64,000 nt of DNA from JAAYZK01 sp964535025 (GCA_964535025.1 CAZHRW010000159.1:24113-88112), one strand, 5' to 3'. Positions 37,910 through 46,529 are shown, counted from the first letter of the stretch. The notes: generated by a model not told the origin, from the sequence alone. Numbers and translations are program-made.

Positions 37910-38317
37910 GTGAAGGCAAAGCCCAAAAAGCGCCGGGTCCCCGCTCAAGGGGTGCCGACGACCCCCGCCGTGGGGAAAGGCTTGCACGCCGGCCGTCAAG
38001 GCTTATATCTCGACCACATCACCGCCCAGTTGATGACGTTCATCCAGCGCACCTATTGCTACCTCGGCCGGCGGCTGGAGAACTACTACCCCAACACGAA
38101 CACACGCGTCGTCACCGCCATCACCTACGGCGCGGGCGACCCGCACGCCTACGATGATGTGACCGCGTGGATCCGTGATCGCATGAAGGGCTATTACGGC
38201 CTCGAAACCGTCGGCAGCTTCACCCTTCACGGCGCCCGCCACGACGACGTCGTCGGCGAGGACCATCCCGAGATCCGCCGGGCGCGGGCGTTCGGCAGGG
38301 CGCTTGGGGAAGGGTAA
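37910..38317 (+). CDS. hypothetical protein, up to 135 residues
   Basis: I do not recognise this protein. The longest form starts at GTG 37910; TTG 37982 has the better GGGGAAAGG site and gives about 111 residues; ATG 38033 is a third choice. The C-terminal ninety residues look like a folded domain (YCYLGRRLENYYPNTN, VVTAITYGAGDPHAYDDVTA and HDDVVGEDHPEIRRARAFG). It has no membrane segment or signal. It is flanked by leftward genes, so it is probably transcribed alone. An antisense ORF at 38003-38266 is judged a shadow. Confidence 0.55.
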   Translation: MKAKPKKRRVPAQGVPTTPAVGKGLHAGRQGLYLDHITAQLMTFIQRTYCYLGRRLENYYPNTNTRVVTAITYGAGDPHAYDDVTAWIRDRMKGYYGLETVGSFTLHGARHDDVVGEDHPEIRRARAFGRALGEG

Positions 38318-38331
38318 AACGCTCCGGCTGT

Positions 38332-39441
38332 CTACGTCCCTCGAATTTCCGCCCGCTCGATCGTCATCGCCTCCAGCCGCTCGGCGACCGGTTCGCTGCC
38401 GCAGCCGGGCCGGTCGGGGGCGGTGATTCGCGACGGGCCCGAGTGCACCACCTCGGGGCCGGCGAGGTCCGGCTCGTAAAAGCGCTTCGAAACGAACACG
38501 TCGGCAGGGTAGGTGAAGTTGTCCAGCGTTGCCAGCGCCAGGTTGTGGCGCGAGCCGACCGCCGACTCGAGCATGCCGCCCACCCAGCAGGGGATGCCCT
38601 TGTCGCGGCAGTAATTATGGATCGCCACGGCGGGGGTGAGCCCGCCGACGCGGCCGTTCTTGATGTTGATGTACCCGACGATCCCCAGGTCGATCGCCTT
38701 GCGGGCCTTGTCGACCGACGTGACGCTCTCGTCCAGGCAGATCGGCGTGGCGATCCGGCGGGCGAGCTCGGCGTGGTCGGCCAGGTCGTCGTGGGCGAGC
38801 GGCTGTTCGATCATCGCCAGGTTGAACGCATCGAGCTGCTCGAACATCGGCGTGTCGGCCAGCGTGAAGCCGCTGTTGCAGTCGACGTGGATCGTCGTGT
38901 CGGGGAACGCGCCGCGGACGGTGCGAACCATGTCCACGTCCCAGCCGCGGCGGTACTTCAGCTTGACCCGCGCGAAGCCCGCCTCCACGGCCGCGGCCAC
39001 CTTGGCCAGCAGTTCGTCGAGGGACGTCTGCACGCCGAAATCCGCGCCGACGGTCACGTCCGGCCCCCGGCCGCCCAGCAACCGCCAGAGGGGCATCTCC
39101 CGCCGGCGGGCCTCCAGGTCCCACCACGCCAGGTCCAGCGCCGCCTTGGCGAACCGGTTGTCCTTGATCGGCGCCAGCAGGGCCTGGAGCTCATCGCCCG
39201 AACCGACGTCGCGGCCGACCAGGCGCCCGGCGAGGTACTCGCGGATCGTCACGAAGGCCCCGGCCGCCGATTCGCCGCTGTAGGTCGGCAGGTTCGGCGC
39301 CCCCTCGCCCCAGCCGGACAGCTCGCCGCTGTCCATGCGGACCAGGACGGCCTCGATGGTGGAATCGTCGCCGAACGCCGTCCGAAAGGGGGACGTCAGC
39401 GGCATGGCCACACGGTAGACGTCGATACGGTCGATGTGCAT
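38332..39441 (-). CDS. enolase-superfamily o-succinylbenzoate synthase / N-succinylamino-acid racemase
   Basis: A 369-residue enzyme of the muconate-lactonizing subgroup. The general base pair is in VKLKYR (KxK), the metal ligands in HVDCNSGF (Asp), IEQPL (Glu) and CLDES (Asp), and the opposite Lys in NIKNGRVGG. The N-terminal MHIDRIDVYRVAMPL-SPFRTAFG segment is typical. OSBS and racemase activities cannot be separated by sequence. The gene sits directly downstream of a GNAT acyltransferase, a context that in Firmicutes points to N-succinylamino-acid racemization. No other men genes are nearby. Confidence 0.87.
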   Translation of the reverse strand: MHIDRIDVYRVAMPLTSPFRTAFGDDSTIEAVLVRMDSGELSGWGEGAPNLPTYSGESAAGAFVTIREYLAGRLVGRDVGSGDELQALLAPIKDNRFAKAALDLAWWDLEARRREMPLWRLLGGRGPDVTVGADFGVQTSLDELLAKVAAAVEAGFARVKLKYRRGWDVDMVRTVRGAFPDTTIHVDCNSGFTLADTPMFEQLDAFNLAMIEQPLAHDDLADHAELARRIATPICLDESVTSVDKARKAIDLGIVGYINIKNGRVGGLTPAVAIHNYCRDKGIPCWVGGMLESAVGSRHNLALATLDNFTYPADVFVSKRFYEPDLAGPEVVHSGPSRITAPDRPGCGSEPVAERLEAMTIERAEIRGT

Positions 39442-39446
39442 AAGTG

Positions 39447-39905
39447 TCACTCCGGGAATGCCCGACGCGTGAGGACGAACCGGTCCTCTTGGGGTCGGTA
39501 ATAGCCCTTGATGAAGCCGCGTTCGGTGAAGCCGTGCCGCTCGTAGAGGGCCAGGGCGGCCTCGTTGACGGGGTCGACGGTGAGGAAGCTCGTCACGCCG
39601 CGTTCGTCGAGCCGCTCGACCAGCGCCGCCAGCAGGCGCCCGCCGATGCCCCGGCCGCGGCGGGCGGGGTCGACGAAGATCTTGTGCACCGCGTAGCGGC
39701 CATCCGTGCACGGGAACGCCACGGCCGCGCCGACGACCGCGTCGCCGGCGGTCGCCACGAGCGTGAGGGCGCACTGGCACCAGACCCGCCAGACGTGCTC
39801 GCCGTCCGGGATAAACTCCCCCCGCCGGTTGCCCCGCCACGCACGGCGATCGAGCTCGGCGATCGCGAGGAAGTCCGATGCCGTCGCGGTGCGCAGGTCG
39901 ATCAT
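39447..39905 (-). CDS. GNAT-family N-acyltransferase
   Basis: A 152-residue acyl-CoA-dependent transferase. IFVDPARRGRGIGGRLLAAL contains the acyl-CoA pyrophosphate-binding R-x-x-G-x-G/A loop, and FLTVDPVNEAALALYERHGF is the usual C-terminal motif. Its ATG overlaps the stop of the ABC-F gene (ATGA) and the racemase gene starts 5 nt later. A D-amino-acid N-succinyl or acetyl donor role for the racemase is an inference from that arrangement. Confidence 0.9.
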   Translation of the reverse strand: MIDLRTATASDFLAIAELDRRAWRGNRRGEFIPDGEHVWRVWCQCALTLVATAGDAVVGAAVAFPCTDGRYAVHKIFVDPARRGRGIGGRLLAALVERLDERGVTSFLTVDPVNEAALALYERHGFTERGFIKGYYRPQEDRFVLTRRAFPE

Positions 39906-41833
39906 CCCGCTTCCTCCATCTTCACCTGCCAGACCTCCATCAGGGTGTCGATCTGCCGGCGGCGGGCGTCGTAGTCGGCCTGGACCTCGGCGAGCCTTGC
40001 CGCATCGGTAAAGACCACCGGGTCGGAGAACGACTGCTCGATCGCCACCAGCGCCCGCTCGTGCTCGTGGATCCGCTGCTCGACCTCCTCGAGCGTAAGC
40101 TTGCTCATCTGGTAGGAGTTCAGCCCGCCCACCCGCTCGGTCGCCGCGGCCTGCCGGGACGACGGCTTCGGCGGCGACGGTTTCTTCGCGGCCTCGCGGG
40201 CGGCGGCCTCGGCGGCCTTGCGCTCCTCTCGCTCCCGCCAGAAGGTGTAGTTGCCCTCGACCAGCTCCCACCGGCGGGGCCACAGCAGCAGCAGACGGCT
40301 GCAGACGCGATCGACGAAGTACCGGTCGTGGCTGACCAGCAGGATCGTCCCGTCATACTCGGCCAGCGCCGCTTCGAGCATTTCCCGCGAGGCGATGTCC
40401 AGGTGGTTGGTCGGCTCGTCGAGGATGAGGAAGTTCGGCCTGGAAAACAGCAGCCGTGCCAGCAGCAGACGGCTGCGCTCGCCGCCGGAGAGGCTCCCGA
40501 CGGCCTTGAACACCTCTTGGCCGGTGAACAGGAACCGCGCCAGCCAGCTCCGCAGGACGTGCTCGTCGGCGGTGCCGGCGAAGGCGGCCATCTGCTCCAG
40601 GACGGTCAGCGACTCATCCAACCCGAGCTGCTTCTGGTCGTAGTAGCCCACCGTCATCCCCTTGCCGATCACGGCGGTGCCGGCGTCGGGCGGTTCGGTG
40701 CCGAGGGCCATCCGCAGGACGGTTGTCTTGCCGACGCCGTTGGGGCCGAGGATGGCGAGCTTCCCCCCGCCGCGGAGTTTCAGCGACAGGTCCTCGACGA
40801 TCGGCGTGTCGCCGAACGCCTTGGTGATTCCATCCAGGACAAGGGCCTGGTCGGACCCGCGGGAGCCGGCGTGGATTTTCAGCGACAGGGCCTGCTCGTC
40901 GCGGACGGGGTCGGTCAGAAGCTCGCCGGCCTTGAGCCGTCGTTCGAGCCGGGTCGCACGGCCGCGGGCTTCGCGGCTGCGGGAGCCGGAGGCGTGGAAG
41001 CGGGCGATGAAGTCCCGCTCCCTGGCGATGGTGGCCTGGTCCTTTTCGTACTGCCGCCGGCGGTGCAGGCGGCGGATCGTGCGCTCCTGCACGTAGCGGG
41101 TGTAGTTGCCCGGGTACAGTTCCGTCCGCCCGCCGCCCAGTTCGTGGACCTTCATGACGACGCGGTCGAGCAGGTAGCGGTCGTGGCTGATCAGCATCAC
41201 GGCGGCGGGGAGCTTGACGAGGTACTTCTCGAGCCACTGGACGCCCTCGAGGTCCAGGTGGTTGGTCGGCTCGTCCAGCAGCAGCAGGTTCGCCCCGCCC
41301 AGCAGGACCGACGCCAGCGCCAACCGGCACTGCTGGCCGCCGGAGAGGACACGGCAGGGCTTGTCACGCTCGTCGGGGGCGAAACCGACGCCGGCGAGGA
41401 CCTCCTCGACGCGGTGCTCCCACGAGAAGCCGCCCGCCGCCTGGTGGCGGGCCTCGAGCTGGCCGTACTGCTTCATGAGCCGTCCAAGCGCCTCGCCGGA
41501 CGCCGCGGCCATCGCCGCCGACAGCTCCCGCAGGCGGGCTTCCATCTTCACCACCTCGGCGAACGGCCGCGAGGCGACGGCGCGGACGGTCTGGTCGGTC
41601 TCGAGCCGGGGCTGCTGGGGCAGGTAGCCCACTCGCACGTTCTTGCCCCAGACGACCTTGCCGCTGGTCGGCAGGAGCGCCCTGGCGAGGATCCGCAGGA
41701 TCGTCGTCTTGCCCGAGCCGTTCGGTCCGACCAGCGCGACCCGCTCGCCGGCATACAGGTCCACCGTCACGCCGCCGAGCACCTCGACCTTGCCGAACTC
41801 GTGGTGAATGTCTTGTAAGGAGGCAACGGACAT
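39902..41833 (-). CDS. ABC-F family ATPase
   Basis: A 643-residue soluble protein with two ATP-binding cassettes. The first Walker A is GPNGSGKTT (about 36-44), with signature LSGGQQ and Walker B LLLLDEPTNHLD. An arm/linker rich in Arg follows, then the second cassette (GPNGVGKTT, LSGGERSR, FLILDEPTNHLD). A C-terminal basic linker and coiled coil (about 550-640) resemble Uup/EttA-type factors. ABC-F proteins act on ribosomes rather than in transport. The stop overlaps the GNAT start. Confidence 0.93.
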   Translation of the reverse strand: MSVASLQDIHHEFGKVEVLGGVTVDLYAGERVALVGPNGSGKTTILRILARALLPTSGKVVWGKNVRVGYLPQQPRLETDQTVRAVASRPFAEVVKMEARLRELSAAMAAASGEALGRLMKQYGQLEARHQAAGGFSWEHRVEEVLAGVGFAPDERDKPCRVLSGGQQCRLALASVLLGGANLLLLDEPTNHLDLEGVQWLEKYLVKLPAAVMLISHDRYLLDRVVMKVHELGGGRTELYPGNYTRYVQERTIRRLHRRRQYEKDQATIARERDFIARFHASGSRSREARGRATRLERRLKAGELLTDPVRDEQALSLKIHAGSRGSDQALVLDGITKAFGDTPIVEDLSLKLRGGGKLAILGPNGVGKTTVLRMALGTEPPDAGTAVIGKGMTVGYYDQKQLGLDESLTVLEQMAAFAGTADEHVLRSWLARFLFTGQEVFKAVGSLSGGERSRLLLARLLFSRPNFLILDEPTNHLDIASREMLEAALAEYDGTILLVSHDRYFVDRVCSRLLLLWPRRWELVEGNYTFWREREERKAAEAAAREAAKKPSPPKPSSRQAAATERVGGLNSYQMSKLTLEEVEQRIHEHERALVAIEQSFSDPVVFTDAARLAEVQADYDARRRQIDTLMEVWQVKMEEAG

Positions 41834-41867
41834 CGCGGCCAGTATAACGCCCGGCCCTGCGGGCCGG

Positions 41868-42010
41868 GAAATTCGAAATACGAAACCAATCCGAAACGGC
41901 AAAACAGCACAGCTCGAAACGCCAAGGCGTCCGCCCAAGTCGTGTCGGGCTTTATCCGTTTGCCGTATTGGGAGTTGTTTCGTATTTCGAGTTTCGTGCT
42001 TCGGATTTCC
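41868..42010. repeat. intergenic imperfect palindrome, GAAATCCGAA family, copy 2
   Basis: The left arm has AATTCGAAATACGAAAC and AATCCGAAACGGCAAAAC words; the right arm has CCGTTTGCCGTATT, GTTTCGTATTTCGAGTTTCG and CTTCGGATTT words. Arms, order of words and position between leftward genes match copy 1 at 5371-5523. It fills the gap between the ABC-F start and the FAH-family gene end. Confidence 0.75.
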
Positions 42011-42013
42011 GCG

Positions 42014-42943
42014 CTAGCGGCGGCGCGGCGTGTAGAACTCGCTCGGGCGCTCGCCCAGCGTGACGGTCAGGTCGCCGATCCCGTCGATGGTGGCGGTGAT
42101 GACGTCGCCGGCGTTGAGGTATCGGCCGGTGCCCATGCCGACGCCCTCGGGCGTGCCGGTGGCGATGATGTCGCCGGGCGTGAGCGTCATGAGGTGCGAG
42201 AGGAACGAGACCAGCTCGTAGACGTCGAAGATCATCTGCCGCGTGTTGGCGTTCTGGCGGACCTCGCCGTTGACCGTCAGGCGGATCGACAGGTCCCGCG
42301 GATCGCCGATCGCGTCGGCGGTGACGATCGCCGGACCGGTCGGGCAGAACCCGTCGGCCCACTTGCCGGTCAGCCAGTCGTAGAACTCGTCCCACGGCCG
42401 TCTGGCACGGCCTTCGGCGAAGGTGACCGAACGGGCGGAGAGGTCATTGGCGATCGTGTAGCCGGCGATGCAGGCGGCGGCCTCGTCGGGCGAAACGTTC
42501 TTGGCCGGACGGCCGATCACGATGGCCAGCTCGGCCTCGTAGTCGATCTCCGTGCTGGTGGCTGGCCAGGCGATCGTGTCGCCGGGGTGGGCGATGCACG
42601 TGGCGGGCATCAGGAACGGTCGGGGTGTCGTGTCGCTGTGCGGGTCGTCGGTCAGGCCCTTGTCCAGGCGGCTTTCCTTGATGTGTTTGGCGTAGTTGCC
42701 CGCGATCGCGATGATCTTCGGCGGCGACGGCACCGGCGCCAGCAGCCGCAGCTCGCCGGCCGGCACGCCGTCGGCCGACGCCGCCAACTCGCCGATTCGC
42801 TCGATCGCCGCGTCTTGCGCCTCCAGCGCCGCCAACAGCGACGCCGGCCCGTCCGGCCAGGCGGCGGGAATGTCCACGACCCGGTCGTCGACCATGACGC
42901 CGTAGGAAACGCGGCCGTTGTGTTCGAACGTCACAAGCTTCAT
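42014..42943 (-). CDS. fumarylacetoacetate hydrolase-family protein
   Basis: A 309-residue enzyme. An N-terminal domain (residues 1-70) precedes the FAH catalytic fold: PSPPKIIAIAGNYAKHIKE, EIDYEAELAIVIGRPAKNV with the Glu ligands, AGYTIANDLSARSV and GDIIATGTPEGVGMG. Family members hydrolyse or decarboxylate beta-diketones and 2-oxo acids; the substrate here is unknown. ATG 42943 has a GGAGC site. The gene is downstream of tRNA-Val on the same strand but separated by a terminator-like hairpin. Confidence 0.9.
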   Translation of the reverse strand: MKLVTFEHNGRVSYGVMVDDRVVDIPAAWPDGPASLLAALEAQDAAIERIGELAASADGVPAGELRLLAPVPSPPKIIAIAGNYAKHIKESRLDKGLTDDPHSDTTPRPFLMPATCIAHPGDTIAWPATSTEIDYEAELAIVIGRPAKNVSPDEAAACIAGYTIANDLSARSVTFAEGRARRPWDEFYDWLTGKWADGFCPTGPAIVTADAIGDPRDLSIRLTVNGEVRQNANTRQMIFDVYELVSFLSHLMTLTPGDIIATGTPEGVGMGTGRYLNAGDVITATIDGIGDLTVTLGERPSEFYTPRRR

Positions 42944-43023
42944 CGGCGGTGCTCCTTGGGGGAATGCCGGCCCTGCCCCGATGCAAGGCGGGAATAATCC
43001 AGCAGGACAGCTCGACTGCTCTG

Positions 43024-43043
43024 GAAAAACGCATTGCGTTTTC
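43024..43043 (-). terminator. terminator-like hairpin after tRNA-Val
   Basis: On the minus strand AAAACGC and GCGTTTT (plus 43036-43042 with 43026-43032) form a 7-bp stem around a 3-nt loop and run into a U tract, directly after the tRNA 3' end. Confidence 0.55.
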
Positions 43044-43045
43044 AC

Positions 43046-43119
43046 TGGGCGATACTGGATTCGAACCAGTGACCTCACGGGTGTGATCCGTGCGCTCTAA
43101 CCAGCTGAGCTAATCGCCC
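43046..43119 (-). tRNA. tRNA-Val(CAC)
   Basis: A 74-nt cloverleaf with acceptor GGGCGAT/ATCGCCC, D-arm with AGCTGGTTAGAGC, anticodon stem CACGG/CCGTG and loop ATCACAC, so anticodon CAC (plus 43083-43085), T-loop TTCGAAT and discriminator A. CCA is not encoded. It reads GUG. Confidence 0.97.
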
Positions 43120-43134
43120 GGGTGCGAGCAACGA

Positions 43135-43163
43135 TTTGTAGCCCCGCGACGGCGGCGTGTCAA
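43135..43163 (-). promoter_or_regulatory. tRNA-Val promoter
   Basis: Minus-strand TTGACA (plus 43158-43163), 17-nt spacer, TACAAA (plus 43135-43140); the start would be about 8 nt before the mature 5' end. Confidence 0.6.
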
Positions 43164-43212
43164 GGCCGCCGCGGGAAAATGCCCGGCCGCGGCCGGTCCT
43201 ACGGATGGTCGA

Positions 43213-44328
43213 TCAACGGCCGCCCAGCTCGCGGAGGATCGCGAGGGCTTCGACGAAGTCGGCCGGGAGGGGTGCTTCGAGCGTCATGGTCTCGCCCGTT
43301 GCGGGGTGATGGAAGGTGATCCGCCAGGCGTGGAGGGCCTGGCGGGTGATGATGGGGCCGACGGCCTGGTCGGGATGGCCTTCGAGCTGGCTGCGGTAGA
43401 GTGGGCCGCCGCCGTAGAGCCGATCGCCGACGATCGGGTGGCCCATGTGGCTGCAGTGGACGCGCAACTGGTGGGTCCGCCCGGTCTTGGGCTGCAGTTC
43501 CAGCAGCGTGAACGACGGCGTCTCGCCCCCGCCGAGGCGCTCGCGGACGCGGTAGTGGGTGACGGCGGATTTCGACAGGGCGGCGAAGGGCCGTCCGGTC
43601 CGCCGGTCGACGGCGTACTTCTCCTTGATCCGCGGGTGCTGGCCGATCGGCAGGTCGATGATGTCCTCGTCGAGCTCGACGTGCCCGTGGACGACGGCCA
43701 TGTAGGTTTTCTGCACCCGCCGGTGCTCGAACTGGCTGCCGAGGCTCCGCAGGGCCAGCTCGCTCTTGGCCAGCAGGATGATGCCGGTCGTGTCGCGGTC
43801 GAGGCGATGGACGATGCCGGGGCGGTAGGCTTCATCCCGCAGGGGCAGATCGCCGATGGAGGCGTTGTGCTGCTGGAAGTACCACGCCAGGGCGTTCAGC
43901 AGCGTGCCCGACCAGTTGCCCCGGGCGGGGTGGACGATCAGCCCCGGCGGCTTGTCGACGGCGATGAGGTGGTCGTCCTCGTAAACCACGCCGATCGGGA
44001 TCGGCTCGGGCGGGATCGTCTTGACCTCGGGTTCGGGCAGGAGCATGTCGATGACGTCGCCGGCCTGGACCGTGTAACTGCCCTTGACGGGACGGCCGTT
44101 GACGGTGATCCGCTCGTCCTTGATGAGCTTCTGAAGCAGCGAGCGCGACGCCACCTGCTTGCCGAGCCGTCCGGCGAGGTACTTGTCCAGCCGCCGCTGC
44201 GTCAGCGAGCGGCGGAGGGTGATGCGGCCGCGCCGGCCGCCGCTCTCGTCGACGGTTTCAACGAGCGGCTCGTGCTCATCGCTCCCCGCCTCGGCGGGGC
44301 CCTGTCGGGCTATGTCAGGTTCGGTCAT
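43213..44328 (-). CDS. RluA/RluD-family pseudouridine synthase
   Basis: A 371-residue RNA-modifying enzyme. An acidic N-terminal extension is followed by an S4 RNA-binding domain (about 40-105, LTQRRLDKYLAGRLGKQVASRSLLQKLIKD-) and the catalytic domain. GIVHRLDRDTTGIILLAKS contains the catalytic Asp; KTGRTHQLRVH and HPIVGDRLYGG are the conserved C-terminal segments. The RluD-like S4 fusion suggests 23S rRNA modification. Start 44328 has an AGGGCAGGG site; an in-frame start at 44370 is possible. Confidence 0.93.
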   Translation of the reverse strand: MTEPDIARQGPAEAGSDEHEPLVETVDESGGRRGRITLRRSLTQRRLDKYLAGRLGKQVASRSLLQKLIKDERITVNGRPVKGSYTVQAGDVIDMLLPEPEVKTIPPEPIPIGVVYEDDHLIAVDKPPGLIVHPARGNWSGTLLNALAWYFQQHNASIGDLPLRDEAYRPGIVHRLDRDTTGIILLAKSELALRSLGSQFEHRRVQKTYMAVVHGHVELDEDIIDLPIGQHPRIKEKYAVDRRTGRPFAALSKSAVTHYRVRERLGGGETPSFTLLELQPKTGRTHQLRVHCSHMGHPIVGDRLYGGGPLYRSQLEGHPDQAVGPIITRQALHAWRITFHHPATGETMTLEAPLPADFVEALAILRELGGR

Positions 44329-44370
44329 CGGCCCTGCCCTCGAAGGAGGGGTCGCTTCCACCCAAGACAA

Positions 44371-44415
44371 TGGGCAGGCAGCCGACGCCCCCGCGAGGGT
44401 CCGGCTGCCTGCCCA
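44371..44415 (-). terminator. 14-bp hairpin between corrinoid-protein and pseudouridine-synthase genes
   Basis: Perfect complementarity of 44371-44384 with 44402-44415 around a 17-nt loop. It lies in the 117-bp gap after the corrinoid-protein stop. There is no U tract of the usual length on the minus strand, so intrinsic termination is uncertain; an mRNA-stability stem is the alternative. Confidence 0.45.
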
Positions 44416-44445
44416 GGGTGTCTACTGTGCCGCGATGTCCGCGGT

Positions 44446-45069
44446 TCAGACCAGTTCGCGCGCCAGGTCGGCGGCGCTGGCGGCGTCGGGGGCGTACCCG
44501 TCGGCGCCGATCTCGTCGCAGTAGCTCTGCGTGACCGGGGCGCCGCCGATGATAATCTTGATCTCCAGCCCGTCGGCCTTGACGGCCTTGGTGACCTCCG
44601 CCATCTGGGGCATCGTCGTCGTCAGCAGCGCGCTCATCGCCAGGACCTTCGCGTTGCTTTCCTTGGCCTTGGCGATGAAGGTCTCCGGCCCGACGTCCGT
44701 GCCCAAGTCCACCACCTGGAACCCTGCGCCCTGCAACATCATGCCGACCAGGTTCTTGCCGATGTCGTGCAGGTCGCCCTTGACGGTGCCCAGCACCACG
44801 GTGCCCACCGGCTTGACGCCCGCTTTCTTCAGGTGCGGCTCGAGCAATGCCATCCCGGCCTTCATCGCCCGGGCGGCGATCAACACCTCGGGGACGTAGA
44901 TCTCGTTGGCCTTGAAACGCACGCCCACCACGTTCATGCCTGCAATCAGGCCATTGTCCAGCACGTCGCCGGCCGGCACGCCCTCATCCAGGGCGGCCTG
45001 GCACTGCTCGGCCACCGTGTCTCGATCTCCCTTGATTACGGCATCAGCAATCGCTTGCAAGTCGGCCAT
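44446..45069 (-). CDS. corrinoid (cobalamin-binding) methyltransferase protein, MtaC/MtbC type
   Basis: A 207-residue two-domain protein: an N-terminal helical cap (residues 1-85) and a C-terminal B12-binding Rossmann domain with the DLHDIGKNLV motif (DxHxxG, His ligand to cobalt), a GTDV segment and IIIGGAPVT. It carries methyl groups between a substrate-specific methyltransferase and an acceptor methylase. Neither partner is encoded beside it, so its methyl donor is unknown. Confidence 0.93.
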   Translation of the reverse strand: MADLQAIADAVIKGDRDTVAEQCQAALDEGVPAGDVLDNGLIAGMNVVGVRFKANEIYVPEVLIAARAMKAGMALLEPHLKKAGVKPVGTVVLGTVKGDLHDIGKNLVGMMLQGAGFQVVDLGTDVGPETFIAKAKESNAKVLAMSALLTTTMPQMAEVTKAVKADGLEIKIIIGGAPVTQSYCDEIGADGYAPDAASAADLARELV

Positions 45070-45172
45070 CGTTTTTGTCTCTCCATCCAGACACGCTCTT
45101 CAAATCGCCGCACGACCGGCACCCGACGCGGCTGCCGGCGCGGCAGAGCCAACCAACGGTAGAGTCACCACC

Positions 45173-45200
45173 TACATACCAGAAAGCCCCCGTCGTGTAA
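45173..45200 (-). promoter_or_regulatory. possible promoter of the corrinoid-protein gene
   Basis: Minus-strand TTACAC (plus 45195-45200), 16-nt spacer, TATGTA (plus 45173-45178). The match to consensus is moderate. Confidence 0.35.
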
Positions 45201-45257
45201 GGCATTTTCTGGGATTTTTCGATTTTGCGCCCCCCCCCCGAGGCCCTCCGGGGCGGC

Positions 45258-45941
45258 CTACGACGCCGGCTGCGTCGCGGCTTCGGACGGCTGCGTGGCC
45301 GCCGGCTGGGTGGCCGGTCGCCTCGCCAGCGACACGTCGTCGCCGAGCGTCTCGAGGCGCGTTCGGCGGGCGAGCGCCTCGGCGGCGATCAGCCGTGCGC
45401 CGCGATCGGCCAAGGCGGCGGCGGCGTCATACTGGGCGACAGCCTCTTCCCGGTCGCCGCGATACTCCGCTACGCGACCCAGGCCGAGCCGGGCCTTGCC
45501 CACCGCCCGAACCTGGTCGCCGTACTGGGCGATGACGGTCTCGAAGGCGGTCGCGGCTTCGGCCAGGCGGGCGGTGCGCTCGGTGTCGCTGAGGTCGTAC
45601 CAGTCGTCGGCGACCATTCGCAGGGCCAGTTCGCCGGCGTGGACGTGCGCCCAGGCGGCCACGGGGTCCTGGCCGCTCTGCTCGGCCAACTGCTGGAGGG
45701 ACGCCAGGCGTTCGCGCGGGTCGGCCTGGGCCTGGAAGGCCGCCTCGTGCAGTTGAACCCGCTCGTTCTGTCTGGCCCGGGCGGCGTTCCCGATCAGCGT
45801 GATGATCAGGAAGATCACCGCGCCGACGGCCAGGACCGACAGGACCACGGTGCCCAGGTGTTCCTTGAAAAAGACGCCGGCCTTGCTCAATTCCTTGGCC
45901 AGCTCGCTTTCTTTCAATTCGTGTCGGCGTTGAGACTTCAA
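45258..45941 (-). CDS. membrane-anchored TPR-like protein
   Basis: A 227-residue protein starting at TTG 45941, chosen because GAGGGGAG stands 4-6 nt upstream; an ATG at 45986 is in frame but overlaps the lipoprotein gene end. One membrane segment (about residues 32-54, TVVLSVLAVGAVIFLIITLI) is followed by helical tetratricopeptide-like repeats (about 65-200) and a PATQPAATQPSEAATQP tail. The arrangement resembles YfgM/TPR-21 proteins that assist envelope folding. It follows the lipoprotein gene by 25 nt. Confidence 0.8.
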   Translation of the reverse strand: MKSQRRHELKESELAKELSKAGVFFKEHLGTVVLSVLAVGAVIFLIITLIGNAARARQNERVQLHEAAFQAQADPRERLASLQQLAEQSGQDPVAAWAHVHAGELALRMVADDWYDLSDTERTARLAEAATAFETVIAQYGDQVRAVGKARLGLGRVAEYRGDREEAVAQYDAAAALADRGARLIAAEALARRTRLETLGDDVSLARRPATQPAATQPSEAATQPAS

Positions 45942-45966
45942 AGGCTCCCCTCGCAGGGTAATCGGG

Positions 45967-46452
45967 TCAATAATTTCCCGACGCACGTGCCGGGACTTCC
46001 GGGACGATCAGGACGTGGATGTCCGTACCTTTCCACCGGCGATCGGTAATCTTGATCGTGCAGCGCTCGCGGCCCCGCTGGAACTGCAGGAAAACATCGC
46101 CGCCGAGCATCTGGTCGGACATTTCGGTCCAGTCATGTTCGGGCATGTATCGCTTGTAAAACCTTCCGACGGCCCACTTATCGGCCGGGCCGACGTAATG
46201 GTGGTCCACCACGCGAATGCCGCTGGTGGCCACGGCGCGGGAGCGCTGGGAGTCCAGCTCAAACCGCTGGGGCACGGGCACATCCGTGAGCCGCCGCTCG
46301 GAGCCGGGCAGCAGCTCCGGCGCGATCCGCCGCTGCGAGCCGCTGCCGCCCGTGTCGACCGACTGGCCGTACGAACTGCAGCCGCCCGCTCCCAGGGCGC
46401 ACAGGGCCGTAACCACTGTCGCCATCGTCGCCAGGTGCATGGATCGGTTCAT
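45967..46452 (-). CDS. small lipoprotein of unknown function
   Basis: A 161-residue exported protein with a lipobox (LGAGGC, Cys about residue 25). The mature part contains VPVPQRFELDSQRSRAV and VGRFYKRYMPEHDWTEMSDQ, a compact domain seen in planctomycete lipoproteins of unknown role, and ends in KGTDIHVLIVPEV. A GGGAG site precedes ATG 46452. It is probably co-transcribed with the TPR protein. Confidence 0.82.
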   Translation of the reverse strand: MNRSMHLATMATVVTALCALGAGGCSSYGQSVDTGGSGSQRRIAPELLPGSERRLTDVPVPQRFELDSQRSRAVATSGIRVVDHHYVGPADKWAVGRFYKRYMPEHDWTEMSDQMLGGDVFLQFQRGRERCTIKITDRRWKGTDIHVLIVPEVPARASGNY

Positions 46453-46529
46453 GGCGGTTCTCCCGCCCCCCGCGTGGTCGCGGCGGGCCTCGTGACTCCC
46501 GGAGATGCATTTTCGTTGTGTGATGGACG

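Noticed and set aside
38003..38266. An antisense leftward ORF of 87 codons opposite the hypothetical protein
   Set aside because: Its composition is a shadow of the rightward frame, which looks like a folded protein.
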